From WHTK01 sp965197795 (GTDB lineage: Bacteria > Chloroflexota > Dehalococcoidia > DSTF01 > WHTK01): a stretch of DNA of 64,000 nt. The stretch covers positions 1,798,001-1,862,000 of the forward strand of contig OZ240228.1 in NCBI GenBank assembly GCA_965197795.1, written 5' to 3'. This document shows, in pieces, positions 35,394 to 44,859 of this stretch (positions within the stretch are counted from its first letter, which is position 1; the number at the start of each line of letters is the position of its first letter). A model generated the notes under the pieces. It saw only the letters and a list, made by a program, of their open reading frames with translations. It had not been told where the DNA came from and did no database searches. The position numbers and the translations under genes were made by a program.

Positions 35394-35651
35394 TTAAGCG
35401 AGCAGACCGAGGCGACGGGCGTCGTCGTCGGTCTGTCCAGTCGCGGTAAGGACGCTGCTCAGCGTCTTGCGCGTGAGTCTGTCCGAGCCGTGATGAGGGT
35501 GAATGACGGTCGCACGCCCATCGGCGTGCGCATAGAACCGGCCGCCTGTGCGGGTCTGGCGACGCGGTTGAAAGCCGTCACGCAGAAGAGCCCTCTCCAG
35601 GTCACGAACAGAACAGTTGCGTAGAAGGTGGACTAGGTTCGCTGACTGCAA
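35394..35651 (-). CDS. HicA-like (YcfA) small protein
   Basis: The 85-residue protein starts with TTG at 35651 with AGGA about seven bases upstream. It resembles HicA, an mRNA interferase of type II toxin-antitoxin pairs: RDLERALLRDGFQPRRQ, then FYAHADGRATVIHPHHGSDRLTRKTLSSVLTATG. The usual catalytic His of the GSH motif is not there (TRTGGRFYAH instead), so activity is in doubt. A HicB-like gene does not directly follow or precede it; one lies about 1.0 kb upstream on the same strand, beyond an opposite-strand gene. The call to family is good, function as a toxin is uncertain. Confidence 0.65.
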   Translation of the reverse strand: MQSANLVHLLRNCSVRDLERALLRDGFQPRRQTRTGGRFYAHADGRATVIHPHHGSDRLTRKTLSSVLTATGQTDDDARRLGLLA

Positions 35652-35724
35652 TTGGGTGTCCTACTATCCTCTAAGGGGAGTTGCAGTTATACTCACACCA
35701 AAGCGTGATTGGAAACAACCATAA

Positions 35725-36654
35725 ATGCTATTAGGTGCTCTCAGATTTCCCGATGATGAGTTACCGGCAGATGCCGGCGGTCCGTTTGGCCTGCCACAGC
35801 TCACATGGAGGAAGCACGAGATCGTTACGGTTGAGTTGGAACCCAGGATGTTTCATCCAAGAACGATCCCGGGTCTTGGACGACAAACTGAGGACGACTG
35901 GCGTAGGACCAAAGCATTTTCAGAGAGTAGCGCTGGGAGGGAACTCTTCGTGGTGGTTTCTGGAGATGCCACTGAGTATTCGCCACTGGAGGAACATCCG
36001 CGGCTCTTCCTGGAATTCGCATCAGTCGGCGAAATGTGGGGAAGGGACTGGAGGCTCGGGCAAGAAGCTCTTGTGAAGTTCGTCCAGCAGTTCGGACTGC
36101 CCCGGGGACCACTCCTTGACGTTTCGCCCGATGGTGAGCAGGTCCCAGCCACCGTGCCTCGTCGCTGTGAACTCGTCGAGCTCGGCGAGGAAGCGATCGA
36201 GATGTATTTCTCCGTCCTCTTCCTCGACGCGATCATGGCCGCTCGAACGGACGGTGATTTGACCAAGTTCGAGAGTCTGAGAGAGATAGTCGATGGCTTC
36301 CCCGATGGCGGGGAAGCCATATGGCCTCGACGCGCTTGGTCCGTGGTGGCAATGCTACTAAGACGCAGACTTGCAGGCACAAACCAAGTGATCCTATTCC
36401 CTTTTTCGAACGGTGACGGGATAACCCCCTACTTCGCCTGCACGAGTCTGTCTGCCGGTCTGTGGCTACAGGCCTACTATGCTGCTTTGCAAGGTCGTTT
36501 CGTTCGCGCAGCCTGCAAAGGATGCGGGAGGCCCTTTGACGCTCGTGACTCACGGCAGCGCTACTGCGACAGATTCTGTCGCAACGCGTCCAATCAGCGC
36601 GCGCTCTACAAACGCAAGAGAGCTGCCACGTCTTCACCGAGGAATAGTGACTGA
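35725..36654 (+). CDS. Hypothetical protein with C-terminal Cys4 zinc-ribbon-like motif
   Basis: The 309-residue product is not recognised over residues 1-255. The C-terminus reads CKGCGRPFDARDSRQRYCDR-FC followed by a basic stretch with QRALYKRKRAA, that is CxxC...CxxxC, which resembles the zinc-binding motif of CGNR-like and other small DNA-binding fingers, so it may bind nucleic acid. It sits on the plus strand between the HicA-like and HicB-like genes, which are both on the minus strand. Its end meets the end of the HicB-like gene with five bases between. The frame is intact. Base composition is a little lower in GC than the nuo region. Confidence 0.6.
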   Translation: MLLGALRFPDDELPADAGGPFGLPQLTWRKHEIVTVELEPRMFHPRTIPGLGRQTEDDWRRTKAFSESSAGRELFVVVSGDATEYSPLEEHPRLFLEFASVGEMWGRDWRLGQEALVKFVQQFGLPRGPLLDVSPDGEQVPATVPRRCELVELGEEAIEMYFSVLFLDAIMAARTDGDLTKFESLREIVDGFPDGGEAIWPRRAWSVVAMLLRRRLAGTNQVILFPFSNGDGITPYFACTSLSAGLWLQAYYAALQGRFVRAACKGCGRPFDARDSRQRYCDRFCRNASNQRALYKRKRAATSSPRNSD

Positions 36655-36659
36655 CCGGC

Positions 36660-36893
36660 CTACGCGACCACTGCGACTGCGGCGCCCTCGGCTCCAGAAT
36701 CAACCGCCTCTAGCGGAATCGACCGCCCATCCTCGATTAGAACTTCGACGTAGGCTTGCGCGGCCTCTTGTATAGTATCGAGCGCCTCCCGAGGCGAACC
36801 AGCATCCACGGCGCATCCTGGCAAGGCTGGTACAGCAGCGCTCCAAACGCCGTCCTCCTGCTCCAGCTCGACCCTGAAAACGTACGACTTCAC
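36660..36893 (-). CDS. HicB-like antitoxin-family protein
   Basis: This 77-residue protein (GTG start at 36893) reads MKSYVFRVELEQEDGVWSAA then VPALPGCAVDAGSPREALDT and EAAQAYVEVLIEDGRSIP, the classic HicB partial RNase H-like fold. It has no DNA-binding domain at its C-terminus. HicB proteins neutralise HicA; the nearest HicA-like gene is about 1.0 kb downstream on this strand, with an opposite-strand gene in between. Many stand-alone HicB-fold proteins exist, so a pairing is only inferred. The Rieske oxygenase gene ends 17 bases upstream on the same strand. Confidence 0.75.
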   Translation of the reverse strand: MKSYVFRVELEQEDGVWSAAVPALPGCAVDAGSPREALDTIQEAAQAYVEVLIEDGRSIPLEAVDSGAEGAAVAVVA

Positions 36894-36910
36894 GACACCA
36901 GTGTAGCGTT

Positions 36911-38177
36911 TCAGGCTTCGGCGGGCAGGCCCATGGCCTCTCGATAGGCCCTCGTCACGTCAGGCGGCTGGCCGTAGAGGAAGACGAAGTTGCTGTCGCC
37001 GCCGACGTTTTGTCCCGGCCCCAGGGTTAGGCCGGGCGGCGTGCCATCGATGAAGCCGGCGCGGGCGATGATCGGCAGCGGCACGCAGCGGTTCAGCTCC
37101 TCATCGCGCACCAACGCCTTGGGCTCGCCGCCGTCGGCGACCAGCTTGACCTCGTCCATCAGCCGGCGGCGCATCATGATGACGCCGCGATCGCTCTCGT
37201 CGAGGTGCTCCTGGGTACGGTCGGCGACGATATCCTGACCTACCCAGGCGACGAAGTCCTGGTTCATGACGTGGCTGGTAATCCAACGGCCGGTGGCCTC
37301 GTCCTTGATCGGCGAGTACCAGTAAGGGATGCGTTCCTGCTGGAAGGGGCGCCGCTCCTGCGGCACGCCGTTGTAGAACCAGCCAACGCTGAGGGTGTTT
37401 TCGTCATCGATTGGCACGCGCCACTCGAAGTGATCGCCCGTAAACAGACAGTTGGGCCAGAGGCAGGTACGGCCGACGCTCCAGAGCTCGTCCTGCTCCG
37501 AGCTGCCCTCCATGACGCGGCGATAGACGAAGCCGTAATCAAACTCGTCGAAGCCGATCTGGAGGTGAGTCGGCGGTTTGTTGCCCTCACGGACGCCGCG
37601 CAGCGCCAGGCCCCAGTTGGAGTGCAGCACTCGAAGTGCACCGGGTCGATGCTGTTTTCCTGGCACTGCAGCCAGTTGCACGGCACCTTCGAGAAGACGA
37701 TCTGGACGAAGCCGTTCTGCCACGTAAACGGCTCCCAGGTCGGGCAAAGGGGCGCCGGCGACGGGCCGAGGTAGGCCCAGATCAGCCCTGCCTTCGCCTC
37801 GACCGGGTACGACTTGATGGTGATGCGGTCCTTGTAGTTGGCCTCCGGATGCGCCACCTCCTCGAACGGCTGGTCGAGGCACTTGCCGGTCTCGTCGTAG
37901 AGCCAGCCGTGATAGTTGCAGCGCAGGCCGCAGTCCTCGACCATGCCGTATGACAGGTCGGCGCGGCGGTGGGCGCAGTGGAGGTCGATCAGGCCGAAGG
38001 TGCCGCTGCGGTCGCGGTACAGCGTCAGGTCTTCGCCGAGGAGGCGAACCGGCTTGGTCGGGTTGTCCTCGAGCTCCGCAACGGCGGCGATCGGCATCCA
38101 GTAATGGCGCAGCAGGTCGCCCATCGGCGTGCCGGGCCGACCTGCATCATCAGCTTGTTCTCGGAGTCGCTAAGCAT
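36911..38177 (-). pseudogene. Rieske 2Fe-2S ring-hydroxylating oxygenase alpha subunit, two frame breaks
   Basis: The start ATG at 38177 follows GAGG and gives MLSDSENKLMMQVGP. A missing G near 38145 restores GPGTPMGDLLRHYWMPIAA, and a missing G near 37626 restores DPVHFEWLHSNWGLALRG. Restored, it is a single protein of about 421 residues. It has the Rieske motif (CAHRRADLSYG and CNYHGWLYD, giving Cys-x-His and Cys-x-x-His) and the catalytic domain with the iron ligands region NSIDPVHFEWLH. Such enzymes add oxygen to aromatic rings or demethylate (phthalate or vanillate type). The reductase partner is not nearby. Each break is one G lost from a short run. Confidence 0.8.
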
Positions 38178-38423
38178 CTCCACCTCTTCCGAACCGGCGG
38201 TCTGACCTGCGTAGCTAGCGAAATTGTAGTCGGGTGGAGACCGGTCTGCATCTCCGGGGAGCGCGCGTCTTCGGCGGTGACTGTCTTTAGACAAAGCACT
38301 AGACTGCAAGCCGGGTACATCGGAAGACTGCTCGTAGCCCTTAGGCAGCCTTATTCTTCGTGCCTTTCCTAAACGGAAGGCTTAGCTTACACTTTGGCAA
38401 CTCAGCCACAAGGAGGGTCTAAC

Positions 38424-38855
38424 TTGGCTCGCATCGCATGAGAAATCGTTATCAACGCGTCGCCGGAGGCGGTCTTCGAGTACGTTTCGGACCTACCGCG
38501 ACACTCCGAATGGGCCCAACACGACCTGCAGGTGACGCGCACCCCCGAGGGTGAGGTTGGGGTCGGCGCGACGTACTCCAGCGTGGGTCATCAGTTCGGC
38601 ACGCAGCCCGACACGCAAGCCGTGGTCGACTACGCGCCGGGCTCCCAGTTCGCTTTCGAGGCAAAGGGCTCGATCGGCACGGTGCGCCACGCCTTCGATC
38701 TGACTGCCGCCGATGGCGGCACGCAGGTGACCAAATCGATGGAGATCACGAAACCCTCGCTGATGGCGCGCTTCATGGGGCCGATGATCGCGAAGCAGAC
38801 GAAGAAGGGGCTCCTCGTCGACCTGGAGCGCATCAAGGCAAAGCTGGAGGCCTAG
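38424..38855 (+). CDS. SRPBCC (polyketide cyclase/START-like) protein, in-frame stop at codon 6
   Basis: A perfect AGGAGG ribosome site (38411-38416) stands eight bases before TTG at 38424. The frame reads MARIA, then TGA (38439-38441), then directly continues with EIVINASPEAVFEYVSDLPR, the normal SRPBCC opening, through EWAQHDLQVTRTPEGEVGVG and a C-terminal helix to 38855. So one base change separates it from an intact 143-residue protein; otherwise the ORF could only start at a late GTG (38532) and would lose strand 1. The family binds hydrophobic ligands. It follows the divergent Rieske gene, 246 bases away. Confidence 0.75.
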
Positions 38856-39334
38856 TGGCCGTGGGCGTACTGACCGGCGTAGCCTAACGCCGCCAGCAGC
38901 TCGTCCTCGCGCGCCTTCATACGTTGCGATTCGGCTTCGTCTTCCTCGTGGTCGTAGCCCAGCAGGTGCAGCAGGCCGTGCGTCAGCAGATGCGCCAGCT
39001 CGCCGGCCACGCCGCGTCCCGCTTCGGATGCCTGCGCCTGCGCCACGGGCAGGCAGATCACGATCTCGCCCAGCGAGGGCGCCTCGTCGGGCGCGTTGAG
39101 AAACGCCTCGCCCTCCAGCGCGGCGAAGGACAGCACGTCCGCCGGCTCGTCGCGGCCGCGATACAGGCGATTGAGGTCACGCACCGTCGCCTCGTCGGCC
39201 AGCGCCACCTCGACCTCCACCGCCGGCGCCACGTCCTCGGCGTCGAGCACGCCGCGCGTCACACGCCGCAGCTCAGCGGCCGTGATTACGCCGCGCGAAC
39301 CTTGTGTCAGCTGGACGTGAACCTTGCGAGGCAT
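38852..39334 (-). CDS. ybeY: Endoribonuclease YbeY (16S rRNA maturation factor)
   Basis: I start the protein at the ATG at 39334 (MPRKVHVQLTQGSRGVITAA); upstream in-frame ATGs would give an unusual extension. The 160-residue protein has the YbeY metal site HGLLHLLGYDH (three His) and the preceding DVLSFAALEGE region with RGRDEPADVL. YbeY is a zinc-dependent RNase needed for 16S rRNA 3' processing and ribosome quality control. Its frame overlaps the end of the SRPBCC gene by four bases, tail to tail. The C-terminus continues past the His motif with ESQRMKAREDELLAALGY. No era gene follows. Confidence 0.92.
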   Translation of the reverse strand: MPRKVHVQLTQGSRGVITAAELRRVTRGVLDAEDVAPAVEVEVALADEATVRDLNRLYRGRDEPADVLSFAALEGEAFLNAPDEAPSLGEIVICLPVAQAQASEAGRGVAGELAHLLTHGLLHLLGYDHEEDEAESQRMKAREDELLAALGYAGQYAHGH

Positions 39335-39425
39335 GAAGACATCGTGCCCTACAGCCGATTCACCGACAAGGACGTTGCGTTTGCGAACTAGTAGCCCCAT
39401 TCTGGCCGACGAAAGGTGGTGTTGA

Positions 39426-39956
39426 ATGGGAGCCTTCGCAATTGCTGCGCTCGTCGTCGCCGTGTTGTTCGCAGACCGTCTTGGTTCACCAGAGGAGCTA
39501 AGACGTCGATCCTTCCAGGTCGGCCTCGGGGTTGCTGTCGTGCTGCTGGTTGGTGCGCTCGCCACGATTATCGTCCCGACGCCGGACTATCTCGCGGGCG
39601 CTTTTGAAACGGGCCTGGATGCTAACGAGCTTCCGGGCTTGTTAAAGGAACGCGTGACGATAATCGTCGGAGCGGGAATGCTCCTGCTACTTGGAGGTCT
39701 GCACCAATCACGCTCCTTTCCTACCATTGCCCCGGGCGTGATGCTCGGCGCGATAGTCCTGACGATGATGGCCGTGGCGGATAGCACAGCAGGTTTCTCG
39801 TCTCTCTACTTTCAGGTCACGCTGGACAGCGGCGCCGAACGCAACGTTGCCTTCGCAGGAGTCACCGCGATCGGCACGGCGCTGCTCCTGGGCTACGGCT
39901 ACAACGAGTGGGATCGGCCGAAAGTAGAGACGGCCGTCGAGGAAGACGAAGGGTAG
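39426..39956 (+). CDS. Membrane protein of unknown function
   Basis: The 176-residue product has four or five hydrophobic segments: about residues 2-15 (FAIAALVVAVLFA), 32-50 (LGVAVVLLVGALATIIV), 78-90, 102-118 and 143-157. An AAGGTGG ribosome site precedes the ATG. It ends with an acidic tail. No family was recognised. It is divergent from ybeY (start to start 92 bases apart) and its end meets the end of nuoN six bases away, so it is not part of the nuo operon. The frame is intact. Confidence 0.65.
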   Translation: MGAFAIAALVVAVLFADRLGSPEELRRRSFQVGLGVAVVLLVGALATIIVPTPDYLAGAFETGLDANELPGLLKERVTIIVGAGMLLLLGGLHQSRSFPTIAPGVMLGAIVLTMMAVADSTAGFSSLYFQVTLDSGAERNVAFAGVTAIGTALLLGYGYNEWDRPKVETAVEEDEG

Positions 39957-39962
39957 ACTCCT

Positions 39963-41459
39963 CTACTGCGAGAAGACGGCCGCGGCGTCCTGGGCGGCTT
40001 CGAGCAGCGGCGACGGCACGATGCCGACGAAGAGGATGCCGGCCACCGCGACCATCAGGGCGAGCTTCAGCGCGTTGGTCGTCGGCACTGAGTCGCGGCT
40101 CTTCGGCTCGGCCGTGAACATGAGCCCGGCGATGCGCAGGTAGTAGAACGCCGACGCGACGCTGTTGAGCACCGCGATAACAACGAGCCAGACGAGGTCG
40201 CTCTGTATTGCGGCGTCGAAGATGTAGATCTTGGCGACGAATCCCGCCGTGGGTGGGATGCCGGTCAATGAGACCAACGCCAGGGCCAACGCGCCAGCCA
40301 GCCAGGGTGAGCGACCGCCCAGCCCGGCGTAATCGGCGATCTCGTCGCTGCCGGTACGGGCCGAGATCGCGATCACGACGATGAACGCGGCGAGGTTGGT
40401 CAGCGCGTAAGCACCGATGAAGAACAAGACGCTGCTGGCGCCGTTGCTGAGTCCCCCATCGGCGGCCGAGATTGCGGCCACACCGACGAGGATGTAGCCC
40501 GCCTGCGCGATCGAGCTGTAGCCCAGCAGGCGTTTGACGTTGGTCTGCACCATCGCTAGCAGGTTGCCCGCCGTCATCGACACCGCGGCGACGATCGCGA
40601 AGATCTCCGACCAGCTGTCGGAGATCACTTCGCTCTGCATTCCCTCGTAGAAGATGCGCAGCACCACCGCGAAGGCCGCCGCCTTGCTGGCGACGCTGAG
40701 GAAGGCCCCAACCGGCGCCGGCGCGCCCTGATAGACGTCCGGCACCCACATCTGGAACGGCACCACGGCCATCTTGAATGCGAGCCCGGCGATCAACATG
40801 ACGCTGGCCAGCAGGAGCCCGGCGCGCATGTCGTCGCCGCGGTCGGCAATCACGGTGGCGATGCTTATCTCGCCGTCGGGAGCGATCAACCGCGTCGTGC
40901 CGGTGAGTCCGAAGAGGTACGCCATGCCGTAGAGGATGACCGCGCTGGCGACCGCGCCCATCAGGAGATACTTCATGCCGGCCTCGGTCGAGCGCTCGTC
41001 GCGCTGCAGTGAGGCCATGATGTACTGCGCGATGCTCGTCGTCTCCAGCGCGACGAAGATCACGATCAGGTCGCGGCTGGCGGCGAGCAGCAGCATCGCG
41101 GCGGTCGCGAACAGGACCAGGGCGTAGAACTCGGCTTCGTATTCGCCGAATCGCTTGGCGTATTCCTGCGAGGCGAGGATGATCGCGGCCGCGATACCGC
41201 AGAAGAGGAACCAGAAGTAGAGGCTGAAGTCGTCCAGGACGACCGAGTTCTCGAACGAGAAGCCGGTTTCGTCCCGGGTCAGCAGCGAGAAAGCCCAGGC
41301 GGCCGCCAGCGCCGGGCCGATCAGCGCGAAGATCAGCAACGCCTTGCCCCGGGCGGCGGGCAGCGGCTTGCCGCGCGGCAGGAAGTCCCAGATCAGGATC
41401 AGCGCCGCCACGCCGGCCATGGCCAGGATCGGTCCGATGCGGTCGAGGTCGTCAGCCAT
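39963..41459 (-). CDS. nuoN: NADH-quinone oxidoreductase subunit N
   Basis: The 498-residue protein has about 14 membrane helices and belongs to the Mrp-antiporter-like proton-pumping subunits. It contains the family motifs ALETTSIAQYIMAS, MKYLLMGAVASAVILYGMAYLFG with the key Lys, the FKMAVVPFQMWVPDVYQGAP loop and MVQTNVKRLLGYSSIAQAGY. It is the last gene of the minus-strand nuo operon and starts three bases after the end of nuoM. The frame is intact. Confidence 0.95.
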   Translation of the reverse strand: MADDLDRIGPILAMAGVAALILIWDFLPRGKPLPAARGKALLIFALIGPALAAAWAFSLLTRDETGFSFENSVVLDDFSLYFWFLFCGIAAAIILASQEYAKRFGEYEAEFYALVLFATAAMLLLAASRDLIVIFVALETTSIAQYIMASLQRDERSTEAGMKYLLMGAVASAVILYGMAYLFGLTGTTRLIAPDGEISIATVIADRGDDMRAGLLLASVMLIAGLAFKMAVVPFQMWVPDVYQGAPAPVGAFLSVASKAAAFAVVLRIFYEGMQSEVISDSWSEIFAIVAAVSMTAGNLLAMVQTNVKRLLGYSSIAQAGYILVGVAAISAADGGLSNGASSVLFFIGAYALTNLAAFIVVIAISARTGSDEIADYAGLGGRSPWLAGALALALVSLTGIPPTAGFVAKIYIFDAAIQSDLVWLVVIAVLNSVASAFYYLRIAGLMFTAEPKSRDSVPTTNALKLALMVAVAGILFVGIVPSPLLEAAQDAAAVFSQ

Positions 41460-41462
41460 CGT

Positions 41463-42917
41463 CTAGCCCAACCCCAGCGTGCGTCGCACGCCGCTCTCCA
41501 GCACGTCGACGACCGTCGCCGGGTAGATGCCGACGCCGAAGATGACGCCGACCAGCGCCGCCATGCTGACCTGCTCCCACCAAGCCGTCGTGTCGGGCAG
41601 GTGGTCCCACTTCTCGTCGCGCGGGCCGAAGAAGACACGCTGCACGGTCCAAAGGATGTAGCCCGCCGAGAGCAGGATGCCGATCACCGCGATGATCGTC
41701 GGCGCCTCGAACGCCTCGACGCTGCCCAGGAAGACGAGCAGCTCGGCCACGAAGCCGGACATCGTTGGCAGGCCCAGGGACGCAAGGCCGGCGATAACGA
41801 AGACCATCGCCGCGATCGGCATGACGTGGGCCAGGCCGGACATGTCGGAGATCTGGCGCGTGTGGGAGCGGTCGTAAATCAGGCCGACCATGACAAAGAG
41901 GAGCGCCGTGATCGTGCCGTGCGTGAACATCTGCAACGCCGCGCCGGTCAGGCCCACCTCGCCCAGTGCGGCGACGCCGAGCAGCACGTAGCCCATGTGG
42001 CTGACGCTGGAGTAAGCGATCAGACGCTTGAGGTCGGTCTGACGCATGGTCAGGATCGCGCCGTAGATCACGCTGGCGGCCGCTAGCGACGCGAGATAGA
42101 CGTCGTACTCCGCGAACTGCTCCGGCAGGATACCGACCAGGATGCGGATCAGGCCGTAGCCGCCCATCTTCAGCAGCACGCCGGCCAGGATCACGCTGAC
42201 CGCCGTCGGCGCATCGGTGTGGGCGTCCGGCAGCCAGGTGTGCAGCGGGATCACCGGCAGCTTGACCGCGAAGGCGGCCAGGATGAGGAAGAACACCGCG
42301 TTGAGCGAGATCGCCGGGTCCGTGATGTCGCTCTGCGCCAGCTGCTCCATATCGAAGGTGCCGGCCGCGAAGCCCAGCACCAGGAAGCCGACCAGCATCA
42401 GCGCCGAGCCCGACAGCGTGTACAGCACGAACTTCATCGCGCTGTACTCCTTGCGTCCGGTGCCCCAGATCGAGATCAGCAGGAACATCGGCACCAGCTC
42501 CAGTTCCCAGAACAGGAAGAACAGGATCAGGTCCTGGGCCGCGAAGACGCCCATCACAGCCGTCTGCAGCGCCATCAGCCAGGCGAAGTACTCGCGCGGC
42601 CGCAGCTCGATGCGCCACGAGATCAGCACGGCGACGAGGAAGAGGAGGCCGGTCAGCAGCATCATCGTGGCGCTGAGGCCGTCGACGCCGACGAAGTACT
42701 GCACCGTAAAGCTCGACGCGTCGATCCACTCGATGCGCTCGGTGTACTGCAACGCCATGTTCAGGCTGTCGAAGCCGATGTACATCGCCAGAGCCAGCGC
42801 CAGGTTCAGGGCGGCAAACAGCGCCGCGACGTACTTCGCGTTGTGCTCCTGCCGGCGCGGCATCAGGAACAACGCCACGGCGGCCAAGGCGGGCAGGAAG
42901 ATCAGCAGCGAGAGCAA
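41463..42917 (-). CDS. nuoM: NADH-quinone oxidoreductase subunit M
   Basis: The 484-residue multi-pass protein shows the antiporter-like features of NuoM: FFLFWELELVPMFLLISIWG, KFVLYTLSGSALMLVG, VKLPVIPLHTWLPDAHTDAP and TDLKRLIAYSSVSHMGYVLLG. These include the Glu/Lys pair of the proton path. It starts ten bases after nuoL and is followed by nuoN. The frame is intact and the length is normal. Confidence 0.96.
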   Translation of the reverse strand: MLSLLIFLPALAAVALFLMPRRQEHNAKYVAALFAALNLALALAMYIGFDSLNMALQYTERIEWIDASSFTVQYFVGVDGLSATMMLLTGLLFLVAVLISWRIELRPREYFAWLMALQTAVMGVFAAQDLILFFLFWELELVPMFLLISIWGTGRKEYSAMKFVLYTLSGSALMLVGFLVLGFAAGTFDMEQLAQSDITDPAISLNAVFFLILAAFAVKLPVIPLHTWLPDAHTDAPTAVSVILAGVLLKMGGYGLIRILVGILPEQFAEYDVYLASLAAASVIYGAILTMRQTDLKRLIAYSSVSHMGYVLLGVAALGEVGLTGAALQMFTHGTITALLFVMVGLIYDRSHTRQISDMSGLAHVMPIAAMVFVIAGLASLGLPTMSGFVAELLVFLGSVEAFEAPTIIAVIGILLSAGYILWTVQRVFFGPRDEKWDHLPDTTAWWEQVSMAALVGVIFGVGIYPATVVDVLESGVRRTLGLG

Positions 42918-42927
42918 CTCATCCTCC

Positions 42928-44859
42928 TCACAGCGGGTTCACCACTAGCACGACGATGGCCATAAAGACGAAACCGCTGAAGGCGACTGCGCCGTAGGCC
43001 TGGAACTGGCCCGACTGGACGTAGCGCGCTACAGAGGCGCCGCGACGCACTGTGTAGCCGACGCCGTTGACAGCGCCATCGACGGCGATACGGTCGAACA
43101 GCGCCAGCAGGCCGCCGCCGACCCGATAGAGCAGGAAGTCGACGATGACGCGCTCGTACAGGACGTCGGCGTAGTACTTGTTCTCGAGCAACACGTGCAG
43201 CGGCCTCAAGATTCGGGAAACCAGGGCAGCAGGGACGACCTTGGCGCCGTAGACAGCCCAGGCCAGCCCGATGCCGCCCAACGCCACGGCGGTCGAGGCG
43301 GCGGCAACCCCGAAGCGGAACTTCGACGCTTCGAACAGGTCCGCGTCGGGCAGCGCTCCGACCAGCAGGTGCTCGATCTCGTGGTCGAGGCCGATGAACC
43401 TCCACGGCAGATTGAATACGCCACCGATCACGGCCATCACCGCGAGGGCGATTAGGGGCAGCGTCATGACCCGCGGCGATTCGTGCGGTGCGGCGTGGTG
43501 CTCGACGCCGGGCTCCGGTTCACCGCCGCCGCGATACTCACCGAGGAAGGTGAGGCAGATGACGCGCGTCATGTAGAGCGCCGTCAGCCCGGCGGCGGCG
43601 AGCCCGATCCAGAACAGGTAGCGTTCGTGGGCCCAGGCGTCGCCCAGGATCTCGTCCTTGGACCAGAAGCCGGCCAGCGGGACGATGCCGGCCAGGCTCA
43701 GGCTGCCGATAAGGAACGTCGCGAATGTGATCGGCATCGTCTTGCGCAGGCCGCCCATGAGGCGCATATCGAACGTGTTCGTGGCGTGGTTGACCGAGCC
43801 CGCGCCGAGGAAGAGCAGCGCCTTGAAGAAGGCGTGCGCGAACAGGTGGAAGATCGCCGCCACGTAAGCGCCGATGCCGAGCGCCAGCATCATGTAGCCG
43901 AGCTGGCTGATCGTCGAATAGGCCAGGACGCGCTTGATGTCGGTCATCACAACTGCGAGCAGCGCAGCGCTCAGCGCCGTGATGCCGCCGATGGCGCCGA
44001 CGACCAGCATCGCGTCTGACGACTCGTGGAACACCGGGAACATGCGCGCGACTAGGTACACGCCCGCCGCGACCATCGTCGCCGAGTGAACTAAGGCGCT
44101 GACCGGCGTCGGACCCTCCATGGCGTCCGGCAACCACACCTGGAACGGCACCTGCGCGCTCTTGCCCGCCGCGCCGGCGAAGACGCCCAGCGCGAAGAAG
44201 GTCAGCGCGGCGCTGCCGATCGCGCCTGCCAGCGCCAGCTCGTGGATCTCGCCGATGTCGAAGGTGCCGGTGTGCGCGTAGATCAGCAGGATGGCGCCCA
44301 GGAAGCCGAGGTCGCCCAGCCGCGTGACGAGAAACGCCTTCTTTGCGGCGGCGGCAGCCGCCGGGCGGTCGAACCAGAAGCCGATCAGCAGGTAGGAAGA
44401 GACGCCGACCATCTCCCAGAAGACGTAGACCAGCAGGATGCTGTCGAACAGGATCAGGCCCAGCATCGAGGCCGTGAACAGCGACATGTAGGCGAAGTAG
44501 CGGTAGTAGCCGCCGTCGCCCGCCATGTAGCCCTGCGAATACACCTGAACCAGGAACGACACGCCGGTAACCACGACGAGCATCACGGCGGTCAGGCCGT
44601 CGACGTTGAGGCCGACGTTGACCTCGAGCTCGCCGACGCGCAGCCACTCAGTGCTGGACATCGCTAGCCGGTGACGCTCGGCGTCGATCGCGCTATCGAG
44701 GACCCAGAGCGACAGGACGAAGGCCGCGCCGATGGCCAGCACCGTGACGTAGCCCGCGATTCTGGACGCGGAACGGGGCAGGAACATGATCATCGCCAGC
44801 GAGGCCAGCGGCAGGAAGAAGATGGCCCAGACGGCGCTCTCGGACACCGTGTCAAACAT
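42928..44859 (-). CDS. nuoL: NADH-quinone oxidoreductase subunit L
   Basis: The 643-residue protein has the NuoL core with FWEMVGVSSYLLIGFWFDRP, GKSAQVPFQVWLPDAMEGPTPVS and MTDIKRVLAYSTISQLGYMM, with 14 or more helices and a C-terminal lateral arm (KYYADVLYERVIVDFLLY). The lateral helix typically ties the antiporter subunits together. Its ATG directly follows the stop of a small upstream ORF. A His-rich loop (EHHAAPHE) lies around residue 460, in the region between helices. The frame is intact. Confidence 0.96.
   Translation of the reverse strand: MFDTVSESAVWAIFFLPLASLAMIMFLPRSASRIAGYVTVLAIGAAFVLSLWVLDSAIDAERHRLAMSSTEWLRVGELEVNVGLNVDGLTAVMLVVVTGVSFLVQVYSQGYMAGDGGYYRYFAYMSLFTASMLGLILFDSILLVYVFWEMVGVSSYLLIGFWFDRPAAAAAAKKAFLVTRLGDLGFLGAILLIYAHTGTFDIGEIHELALAGAIGSAALTFFALGVFAGAAGKSAQVPFQVWLPDAMEGPTPVSALVHSATMVAAGVYLVARMFPVFHESSDAMLVVGAIGGITALSAALLAVVMTDIKRVLAYSTISQLGYMMLALGIGAYVAAIFHLFAHAFFKALLFLGAGSVNHATNTFDMRLMGGLRKTMPITFATFLIGSLSLAGIVPLAGFWSKDEILGDAWAHERYLFWIGLAAAGLTALYMTRVICLTFLGEYRGGGEPEPGVEHHAAPHESPRVMTLPLIALAVMAVIGGVFNLPWRFIGLDHEIEHLLVGALPDADLFEASKFRFGVAAASTAVALGGIGLAWAVYGAKVVPAALVSRILRPLHVLLENKYYADVLYERVIVDFLLYRVGGGLLALFDRIAVDGAVNGVGYTVRRGASVARYVQSGQFQAYGAVAFSGFVFMAIVVLVVNPL

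Noticed and set aside
41601..42965. Several open frames antisense to nuoM
   Set aside because: Low-complexity Arg/Gln-rich translations expected of shadows in GC-rich DNA.
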